This document shows positions 11,904-22,500 of a stretch of 64,000 nucleotides of DNA, piece after piece. This DNA is from Zoroaster sp. YZ-2022. Its lineage: Eukaryota > Echinodermata > Asteroidea > Forcipulatida > Zoroasteridae. The notes beneath the pieces are model-generated. The model was not told where the DNA came from, made no database searches, and saw only the letters and a program-made list of their open reading frames with translations. A program made the position numbers and the translations under genes. The stretch's first letter is position 1, and each line of letters begins with the position of its first letter. The stretch covers positions 21,652,682 through 21,716,681 of the forward strand of contig CM055831.1 of assembly GCA_029582265.1 (NCBI GenBank). Direction: 5' to 3'.

Positions 11904-12864
11904 TCTTTGTTTTTTCATGAAATGATAGCACCTCGGACACAATTATTACTTATGTAGTCAAATACGGTTTATTTGATTGTATGATATAAAAAGTTATATC
12001 ATTTTCTAGTGGCCCACTTGTCTTGGTTCAAGACTGTGTTTGTATGTTTTTGATACACGATCCATCACCACACGCCACATGAGGGTGCTATCTCTACTAG
12101 GGCTGTGCATTTTCGGTTATTTCAGGAACCGGATACCCAAAATTTGAAATCTTCGGATATCCGGGCACCCATAAACAATTTCGTGAAAACACATAAATAC
12201 TCCCGAATGTATAAACAAACAAAAGCCGGCAAGTACACGTATGTGAAAGACTGTCGGCAAATGTTACTTCGAATTTCTAAAGCCTTCATTCAAGTTTTCT
12301 TCATTTTGTTAGAAAAAAATCAGAGACTTCCATTATTTTGTGTGGTTTAAAATGTTCAGTCTGAATTTTAAAAAGTTGGTAATGGCTAATTGGAACCGAA
12401 AACACGAACAGGGTACATGTGTACATGTGCACGTCCAGGTCCAGTAATGTACAGTGTACTCCATACATTATGTACATGTAGATGTACACATGTACATTAT
12501 AGCAGTATATATATGAGTCACAATGTGTGAATGTGTGCTAAAGTTCGGATAGCTAAATGGGGTGAAATTATGCGACCAAACCGTTCCGACGCACCTTGAT
12601 CAAGGCTATATGGCATAGTATAAGCCAAGATGTAGAAATACGGTGTCCAAATTGGTTTTGAGTGTTAAAAGTTTAACTTACAATACAACTGTACATTTAC
12701 ATTGTACATGTATGTGTATTACAAGTTAAAACAATGTGTTTAGCATATACATGTATGGTGTGCACAAGACACCCAAAGTTATTGCTGGCTAACACTATGC
12801 TATACGACATGCTTTGGTTCAATGACTTCTGACTAACTCTCCCAAACACAGATATTGACAAAAT
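11904..12864. other. Non-coding, no gene seen
   Basis: Contains GTACATGT-rich low-complexity sequence (about 12,410-12,500) and no supportable exon. Confidence 0.5.
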
Positions 12865-13120
12865 ATACTACTGAAAACAATTTAGGGAACACCGGAATAA
12901 TCTCAGTTAAAGCAAGATCATTTATTTCAGATAAACACAATGTTTCACAGAATTGATGAGAAACAACTGCACAATGAAACAGATGATAAAGGATGCATGT
13001 AGTGATTACACATTTCATGACATGACTACTGAAAGAGAGAGGGGGTTGCAAATGAAAATCCCGGTTCATGGAACATTGATGTTAAAAATCTGGTGTTCCC
13101 TAAATTGTTTTGAGTAGTAT
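12865..13120. mobile_element. Small TIR element (about 28-bp ends)
   Basis: CTACTGAAAACAATTTAGGG near 12,868 is mirrored by CCCTAAATTGTTTTGAGTAG ending near 13,119, with AACACC just inside the left end and GGTGTT just inside the right. The size and terminal structure fit a non-autonomous TA-target MITE; the superfamily is uncertain. Confidence 0.6.
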
Positions 13121-13122
13121 AT

Positions 13123-13194
13123 GTCTAAATGGCTTAGTTGGTGGAGCACCTGCACGTTAACCTGGAGGTCACAGGTTCAAATCCCCCTGTAGTA
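13123..13194 (+). repeat. tRNA-like sequence, probably a tRNA-derived SINE head
   Basis: A-box-like (TGGCTTAGTTGGTGGAGC) and B-box-like (GGTTCAAATCC) motifs sit at tRNA spacing, with a GTTAA loop resembling a GTT anticodon. The acceptor arms do not pair, so a working tRNA is unlikely. Confidence 0.35.
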
Positions 13195-13260
13195 AATTTG
13201 TCTCTGTTCACTAAAAAAAACATTTATGTACCTTGTCAGGCTGCCTTGTGGTTTATTGGA

Positions 13261-13635
13261 TTAATCCTCCTACTGTTTAATCATTTGAAACCATTCAAAA
13301 TTTCCACTTACCAAAATGCCCATTGGTTTTGTACACACATGGTGATACCATTTGAACAGTGTTGGTAGCAAGCTTTACTACCATTCAAATCCATTCAAAT
13401 GCATAGAGGGTCCATTGATTCACCACTTAGAAGTATCCAAACAAGGTTTTGTATTAGCTGTACTACCATTTGGAAAGATCCAAACAAGGTTTTGTATTAG
13501 CTTACCTACCATTCAAAACCATTTGGGGGAATCAATACTGTACACAGTTATTTCACCATTCAAAACCACAAAAGCGAATGGTTTCAAATGGTGGATCAAC
13601 TTGTATGAAAAAGGTACCAGAAGTAGAAGGGTTAA
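13261..13635. mobile_element. piggyBac-type MITE (inverted copy)
   Basis: Begins TTAATCCTCCTACTG and ends GTAGAAGGGTTAA. The body is the reverse complement of the 11,256 and 20,333 copies, with a short internal duplication around the AAACAAGGTTTTGTATTAG block. Confidence 0.8.
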
Positions 13636-14071
13636 CTATAATATAACATTGAAAACTTTTTTCTTTTACGCAGATGAACATCTCGAAATCAACACAAATT
13701 AACAGAGCCATGAACATGCCACAGATGATTCCCCATTGCCAAGAACCAGGAATACAAATCCATGTAGATATATCGACAAGATCAACAACTATCATCAGCT
13801 GATGACTCATCAACCCTAAAATCACTTTAAAATGATCATTATTAAAGTACAAACCCTGTTTACTGGATCTTAACATCCTTCACCTCTAAGACTCCATAAG
13901 GTTAATTGCTTTGTGCTTTTCCATCTTATCTGTAATTAGTAACATGATATTCATCTGTCATTTGATAAATGTCATGTTTTAATGCACAAATATGAAGTGC
14001 ATATTGTGATTGATTCAGCATAGCATGATGCTGCAAAAAAATCAGATTTGCTGTTCATCAAAATTAGTTTT
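13636..14071. other. Non-coding spacer
   Basis: Nothing supportable seen. Confidence 0.5.
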
Positions 14072-14338
14072 TTAACCCTAACCACCCCAAATCCATCCAA
14101 ATCCTCCAAGGGACACATTTTGGGGAAAATTCAGCACTGTTGGAAACTGGTACTTTCACCTCTTCAAATGGGGCAAAATTACCTGGCAAGAAGTACAGGC
14201 CATAAGTGCTGAATATGAAAGATCAACGAAAATGTATGGTGCATTTTGAAGATAAGGGCATGTTTCCAAAAGTGCACTGATGGATTTTGGAGGATTCAGG
14301 AAGGTTCCTAGCCAGAATACCTATGGGGTTAGCGTTAA
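14072..14338. mobile_element. TTAA-flanked MITE, CCCTAACC family
   Basis: Begins TTAACCCTAACCACCCCAAA and ends GGGGTTAGCGTTAA. The same 267-bp element lies in the opposite orientation at 27,262-27,530. TTAA target and CCCT ends suggest piggyBac-driven mobility; no coding sequence. Confidence 0.8.
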
Positions 14339-16502
14339 TACATACTCACCAAAATATTTCTGTCTAAAATGTATGCAAAACTTTGAATGAAATTGTTCCC
14401 TGGTGATCATATTATATGAATGTTAATTTCTTCAGATGAAATAAGAATAACTGTTAGCACTTGATTCTCAAGAGTTTACTATTTTTCCCAGACAAAAGCT
14501 ACAAAACCATGATTTGTAAAAGACATGGAACACTGACTGTAAGTGTAAGGGGTCATTTTGTGTATTTATAATTATTGAGAAGTTTCAGCCCAAATAGATA
14601 TTGTATGTCTGAGAAAATGAAATAAATTCATTCACAGTTGCAGACTAGAAACACAACAGGAATGTGGGTAATGATTTATAATCTGGTCTGTGATACATGT
14701 TATGTACAGGACACTACAATTTTGTTCCAAAAGAATTTGGGGAATTATTTATCAATTCCTAATTATACATCAAACAATAGCAAGATAGCAATTAATTTTG
14801 CTTTAATGTTTGGAAAATATTGAAGGTGAACCATGCCTTTAAGTTGATAAGTAGATGAGAAAATTTACTGTTTACATATAAATTGATAAAAGAAAAGTTA
14901 ATAATTTTTTTAATTAATCGGTTTCCCCCACTTGTTGGCAAAATAGTGTTTATTGGTATATTCACAAACTTGTTGGTATTTTGATCATCTGAATGTCAGG
15001 AATTTAATCTATCTTGTGTCGGTAAATTTACCCCTAAAAATGTCCCCCCCCACCCTACTCTGAAAATCCTGGCTACACCACTTATCTTACTTACAATATA
15101 ATGATAATGTGTACTTATATAGCACAGGTATCCACCAAATTGGTGCTCAAGGCACCTAATATTATGTATACATGCAATGTATGGAGCTTTTCAAAAGTTG
15201 AGTCATTTGCATATAATTATAAAATTTCCCCCTATACTGAAACATATCCAAACTGGGCAAAGGATCATTCCATTCACACTCATGAGAAGTTATTAACATC
15301 TATCATCCTTGATATACAAGTTGTATGCATACCATAGAATACGGCTATAATAAATATTTGTTTATAGCGAACATGACCCTCGGCTCCCATTTTATGTAAT
15401 AGCATTGCAGCCATGATTCACTATAATGAACATTTTGGATGGACCCAACGAGGTTCTTTTAAGCGGTGTTCCACCATATTTTCAGTGGGGTGCTGATTAT
15501 TTTAATATAATTCATACAGCGGGTCAGTGACCTCATCAAACGTAATAGTTATACAGTATGGCATTGCTATTTATAACGAATACTACAGAGTCGACAGAAC
15601 ATGTGAACTACATGTATATCTTATGCTCCTTACAATTTTTAATTGACTCGCGTGTGACTGCAGTTCCAATTTCTGTTAAATAAAGTTCATTAGTCATGTT
15701 CATTATAACCAAAATGTTTGGCATTGTGATACATATATCCTTACAGAGGCATTGTACTGTAGCTATTTTCATGTCCATAGGTGTAAATGTATGGCCATTC
15801 AAAGATAAATTGTTGCTATTACAAAAGAAATACAACAATTTTTTCTAAAAATGAGAATTGAATGTTTTGCTTTAATATTTGTTTTAATATAAGTATGTAT
15901 GAGATACCCAACAACCCCTTAAAAATTCAGGACTTTAATTTTGTTGTATAAATCATAAAGATAATAAGAAGACAGTTGTACTATTCCCACGAAAAAAATA
16001 ATAAAAATATAAAACAGATTTTCTTATTTTTTATTAAAAGAAGAGTAATGTATTTTGAATTTTCATTTAAAAATTGAAGACCTAACTGAATTATATTAGC
16101 GTCTCTTCACTTTGGAACGACGCACATCATCACATGTAGCTGCACTTAATTTGTAGTGATAGATCGCTATTATACTCGGTGTGTTTGTTTCACTCAAGAA
16201 TCAAGATCGCGGATCAGGGTGTTTTGGCCTTCAAATAGTTTCAAGAAGATTTTTAGGTTATTCATGCTGATTTTATGAATTCCATTTTTGTTTGTGCCAT
16301 CTTGGAACTCGCGTATCCACAGTGCGAGCAGGATAAGCAAATACAATAATATCTATATCAAGTCGAACCGTACGGACGTTGATCGAGATCCAGATAAGCG
16401 TGAAACAAAACACCCTCAGTCGAGTCAGCAGTGGGTGGGGGGGCCGATCCGAACTGTTGGAGCGCGCCCTCGTGCGTCGTTAATTGGTCATGAATCGTCA
16501 AG
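14339..16502. other. Upstream region of PEX13
   Basis: Mostly AT-rich. About 15,095-15,175 is a fragment of the SINE/LINE tail (TATCCACCAAATTGGTGCTC). The last 120 bp before the PEX13 start is GC-richer with several CpGs and no TATA box, as expected for a housekeeping promoter. Confidence 0.45.
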
Positions 16503-16594
16503 ATGGACGCCCCACCGAAGCCGTGGGAGCGGGTGCGAGGGGTAGGCCAAAATAATCGAGGATTCAGCAACATGACGTTGTTTAATGACACTGG
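16503..16594 (+). CDS. PEX13: PEX13 exon 1
   Basis: Starts at an ATG giving MDAPPKPWERV, which matches the PPPKPWE start of animal PEX13. Ends ACTGG|GTAAGG in phase 2. The next intron is 4,931 bp. Confidence 0.9.
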
Positions 16595-19500
16595 GTAAGG
16601 TGATTTATTGTTCATTGCTTGCAGGCGGTTTTATTCGAGATTGATTTTGTGCTCGGTTACACAAGACAAAAATGACGGAAGTACGCGTTGTCCATCTTGT
16701 TCGACTCGGTTTAACCATGGATGATGGAGACATGGTCATGGTGTAACGTATGGATCTTGTTGCACCTACTGACCTAGTTTCCTCAATTTACCCTAAATGA
16801 CGCACCTAAGGATATATCATCAATTGGTCAGTAACTTACAAATGAAATTAGCAGTTTGGTGTTTCAGTTTGTTTCAGTGAAGGATTGTCTAAATGCTGAA
16901 TTTCAATGCATGATCATATGCGTGGACGTCTTGATTGAGCGCCGTTTTTGAGACGCACAGAATTGTGGTCATCAAAAAATGAAATTAGCAGTTTGGTGTT
17001 TCAGTTTGTTTAAGTGAAGGATTGTCTAAATGCTGAATTTCAATGCATGATCATATGCGTGGACGTCTTGATTGAGCGCCGTTTTTGAGACGCACAGAAT
17101 TGTGGTCATCAAAAAATTGATGTTATGACTCTATGACTCGCCCCCAAACTGTTAAAGTTGATGGGGGCACAGAAAATGTACCCAAGAAGAAAAACAGTTG
17201 AATCATGTTTCATCTTATTCCAGATGGTTGTAAAATTGTTTTTAATCTTGAAAATTAAAATATTGTTTTAGATTTTTAAAATAAAAACGGTAGCCTATAA
17301 TTTGGAGAAGCTCTCAAAACTTTTAATCAATATTCTTGAAAGACCAATAAAATGGAAGGTGGTTAAAATTTTTGCAAAAAGTACTTTAAAACTTTGAAAT
17401 GTGTAAAAATTTTAACATTTTGTCAAATAAAAGATTTCTTTTCATAACCATGATTATTAATGATTTATTTTCTCAATAATTTTCCACAACCGACGAAATA
17501 AACACCAACGAATTAAGTAGTCTTCATACGTTTCTTCTATAAGGAATGTGTCCATTTTGAGGATAAGTATTTCTTTAAAAAATCATTGCAAATGCAAAGC
17601 ACTCATATCTTTTGGTTTCCACAGACAACAGCTCGTTGACGGCATAGAACAATAAAATCACAGATATTCATGAAAAAAAAATGAGGTCATGTAAATCCCT
17701 TACTATATGTATCTAGTAAAATCAGTGGTTAAACAATTTTTCCACTTTCACAAGCACTAACTTTCCAGTAAATCATACAATTTCACTATGATTTTGGTTT
17801 TTGTAACAAGCACGGCTTAGATAAGTTTGGGTAGAATGTCTTATCCGACCGCCACTTTTTCTCATTAAATATAACCAATAATGTAATCTTACCTACCTAG
17901 TAAGGTGGAGAACATATGGATGATGATGGACATATACTTCAAATTATTCCAGGATATTTATTTCATGAAAAATCAGGCATTTTTGGTATACGATGACTTC
18001 CTCAGTCATGTCAGTCTGATCTTGTCAACTCTCCCATAAGTGACCAACACGGTCATTGTACATGCGCAGTGACAACTATAATAGGATCTTTCTATTTTCT
18101 GAAGGGGAGGATTTTTTTAGAATGGAAATCAAGTCCGAAAACCATCATAAAAGTGGATTTTAAAGATAGTTTTCGCTTTCTGTACCCCCAAAAATCGATG
18201 GAATCATTTTTTAACTGGTTAGTGATTGTAAAATAAATTCCAAAAAAACCTTAAAAAGTGGCAGTTGTATATGACATTCTTTCCATAAGTTTATGTAACC
18301 AGTAATACGCCATAGTTTTGTAAGTTTTCCGAGAAGTGCTAAGCCAAAGGTAAGTGCATCATTTCACGAGTGCGGCGAATTACGTACATGGACGATAACT
18401 TAGCAGGCAAATGTTAGGTTAGGGTTAATCTGCTGCCACTCAAAGAAATCTATTCAGATGGATTAACCCTAATAAACATGGATGCCACTCAGATCCACTA
18501 AATTTTCAATATGCTTTCACCAACCTTTAGTACATACAAGCCTGCTGTCCTTTCCAAGTAATCTTACAAAATCAACTGTGCCTCCCAAGGCCACTCACTG
18601 TAAATAGCTATAACGCCATTTTTTTCCCCCAAATATGTCAAGTTATACATCAAATTGAAGCTCTAGCTGAGAGATCAATGGCGCAATTTGTTTTTGAATA
18701 TCTCTTTCGGTTCTTGAGATATGATCTTTTAAAATTTGTAAAATCGTTACTTTGTGTGCCGCTAATTTGACCATCAAAGCATTTATGGTAACTCATTTCA
18801 CAAAAATTACACAAAAATGTTATGTTATACATCAAACTGAAGCTACAGTATTAATGTGAGGAATTCAATAGTGTTTTTTGGAAAAGTTGTGAGATTTAAG
18901 CAATAAATTAGAAATTAACAAGTGTGACTTGGAGCACTGTTTTTTTATCTTAAATTTGATGTTTTTGTGGTCATAGAATAGAAAAATAAAAATAAAAAAT
19001 AATAGTAAAGTGTTAATTCCAATCATTATACATGTAGGCCCAGTTAAATGAAAAAAACATTTAAAAAGGTTACACTTCATTGTTAAATATTAACCATGCA
19101 ATGCATCAATCATTTGGGTGGATGAATACTGTCATACAACAGTAACAATATCTGAACATGAACTTGAATATTCCTCTGAGACCATATATTCGTACATACA
19201 TGACATCCGCCATCATCGCGTAACAATTGGCCATGTTGATATGACCCCAGAAATACCCTTTTTGCGAGAGTTCGCAATAATTTTCACAGACAGTTTGTGT
19301 TTATATTGCTCAAAAACAGTCCAGATAATGTTAAAATCCACGTTGACAAAATGTGTCTGTTGATTTAATATAAATTTGAGCACTTTATTTCAAAATCTTA
19401 CATTTTTTTGACTAAAAATGCCAGAAAGTTAACAATTTCTTACCTGTCAAATACTTTTTCCTCCATTCAAAATGGCTTGGTGTATATCAAAGTGATCATG

Positions 19501-22500
19501 TTACATGCATTGATCCTTTAACTTTTATCGAAATATCGAAGAATCTCACGAAAAAACAAATTTTCAACGAGACCTCAAAACCGGATCCAGTGTCAAAAGT
19601 CGGGTCAAACCGGCAATCTGTTGGAGTTGCAACCAAATAGTCATCCTCAAAACCACATATATTTCTGGACAAATATCTCACCAATTAGCTTGTGGATGGT
19701 CTTAAATTAAAGAGTATGTATTATACTACATTATCTGTGACTCTTATGGGAATTTTTTAGACCATTTAGCTTCTACGTATTCCAGAATTACTTTTTTTTT
19801 ACGTGGTGGCACATAGGCAAATGTGTTATAGCTACTGTAAATGTTTGAACATAGCGTATGTCATAGGCCTAGTAATTATGGCCTACAATGTATCAATGGG
19901 AGACCACTTTACCTTGTAATCTCAGTGGTGTGACAGTGCACAGAAGGGTAACCATAGGAGGCCACTGGCAATAGCTAATTGCTTGGGGAAAGAATGTCGT
20001 ATCCGACTGCCACTTTTTAAGGTTTTTTTTTTATTTTTTTTTTTTGCAACCACTAACCAGTTAAAAAATTATTCTATCGATTTTGGGGGTACAGAAAGTG
20101 TAAACTAGCTTTAAAATCCATTTTTATGATGATTTCGGACTTTATTTCCCTTCTAAAAAAATCTTCCCTTTCAGAAAATAGAAGGATCCTACTTTGCCAC
20201 TGTGCATGTACAATGACCGTGTACTACTTAAGGTGTTTAAAAATTATATTTATAAATGATACTAAAAAATTTAATTCAAAAAAGTTATAGATCACGGGCA
20301 TTCTCTTCCCAGTGATAAAAATGTATTGCTCATTAACCCTCCTACTTCTGGTACCTTTTTCATACAAGTTGATCCACCATTTGAAACCATTCGCTTTTGT
20401 GGTTTTGAATGGTGAAATAACTGTGTACAGTATTGATTCCCCCAAATGGTTTTGAATGGTAGGTCAGCTAATACAAAACCTTGTTTGGATCTTTCCAAAT
20501 GGTAGTACAGCTAATACAAAACCTTGTTTGGATACTTCTAAGTGGTGAATCAATGGACCCTCTATGCATTTGAATGGATTTGAATGGTAGTAAAGCTTGC
20601 TACCAACACTGTTCAAATGATATCACCATGTGTGTACAAAACCAATGGGCTTTTTGGTAAGTGGAAATTTTGAATGGTTTCAAATGGTCAAATAGTAGGA
20701 GGGTTAAAATACATATGTCGTGATATGTATCGCATGTCTTGAAAAGTAGTACTATCATCAGTTTGTGAAACCTATATGTATATATATTTACACATTTGTA
20801 GTAGTTATGGTTATCGCAAAGGTACATGTAGAATCCCCTTTTAATAATAATTTTAAACACCCCAGACAATCAATTTCACGGAGACTGGCCTCCGTTACCC
20901 TGGTCTTGGCCTTGGTTCCATAAACATCATGATATTCTGTTGGAAGTGGTCTTCATGCAGGAAGTTTGTGCACTGTTTGTGCATCCAAGCTATGGAACAA
21001 TCTTCCTGTTTATATCAGACAATCTGTTTCTGTTAATGCCTTCAAGAAGGCTCTTAATACTCACTTGTTTCCTCATTAATTTTGCATCAATTTATGTCTT
21101 ATTCTATCCTGATTTGTATTTATGTCATATTAACTTTTGTAAGCGCCATGAGCCTCTCAGGAATGGCGCATGATAAATACTTGTTGTAATGTAATGTAAT
21201 GTAAAGTGGTCTTGCCCCTACAATAATGAAATTCCAGGCCTGTCAGCCCAATGCACATGTACAACAACAGGGGTCGAAATTAACTTGAATTTTATGGTAG
21301 CCCATAGGACGAGTTATATAAATAAAAAATAAATAAAAATTTACTAGTCCTGAAAAATGGAGTCTGTATTTTGCAACAGCATACAAGTATAGTTTTATTG
21401 TTTCATTTTATTTCATTTTTTAACTTTATCAGCTACATGTCGTAGTCCTGCTGCTAAAACCACTAGCCTCAGGCTAGCAGACTAGTATTAATTTCAACCA
21501 ATATCTCTCACTTTCATTTCTGTAGAAGAGTACCTGTCAATCAGCACACATCAACATCTACTCATCCCTTATCTGGATCATCCGGTGGACCATCCCTCTC
21601 CAGGGCCCCACCTCCCCTACCTACCCGCCCTTCACAGCAAGTTTCATCATTTGGCTCTCCTGTCAATCAGTATGGTGGCTTTCATGGTGGATATGGAATG
21701 GGAAATAGCTTTGGAGGTTATGGCGGTGGCATGTATGGAGGTATGTACGGAGGTGGAAGTCAGTATTCTCCCTATGGTGGTGGCATGTATGGAGGGAGTA
21801 CTTTTGGGCAGGGCCAGTTCGGCCAGAATGGGGACAACAACTACAATAGGTTTCTCCGTCAAGCTGAAGAGAACAGCCGCCCTGCCTTCCAGTCCATCGA
21901 GAGCATTGTGCAGGCATTTGGCTCAATAAGCATGATGATGGAATCTACATTTCAAACTGTCTACAACAGCTTCCGTGCTGTGATCGGTGTTGCAGACCAC
22001 TTCTCCCGCCTTAAGGTCCACCTTGCCCATATCTTCACAGCACTAGCTCTGTTCAGAACAATCCGCTATGCATACCGGCGCATCTTAGTTTTTCTTGGAC
22101 TGAGAGGTAGTGACTATGCAGAAGAACTCTGGAAGGAGGCACAGAGCAGTGACCAAGGGTGGGGCGGACAGATGGAGAAATTCGGAGGAAAGAAGAGACG
22201 AAATGCTCCATCTTGGCCCATCTTCATGTTCTTTGCTGTTGTCGTTGGTGGACCATACATCATCTGGAAGTTACTTTGTTCTACAGAAGATGATGGACAA
22301 GGTAAAACAGCTTGTAATGCTAAGACATTCAGATATTACAAAAAAACGATTGTTTGATACATAAGAGAAAAATCATACAATTCAAATTGATTTTTGGAGG
22401 CATCTGAACCATACAGCCTTATGTTGGCATTATCCCTTTTTTGTCATTGCCTTTGTTTGGGGGTGCTAGTCAGACATACTGTAGGCGAACAAGAGCATAC

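Noticed and set aside
13123..13194. Functional tRNA
   Set aside because: A- and B-box-like motifs are present but the acceptor stem does not pair; treated as a tRNA-derived repeat.
21585..21929. Met-rich open frame overlapping PEX13 exon 2, plus antisense frames there
   Set aside because: They are shadows of the repetitive Tyr/Gly/Met coding sequence in other frames.
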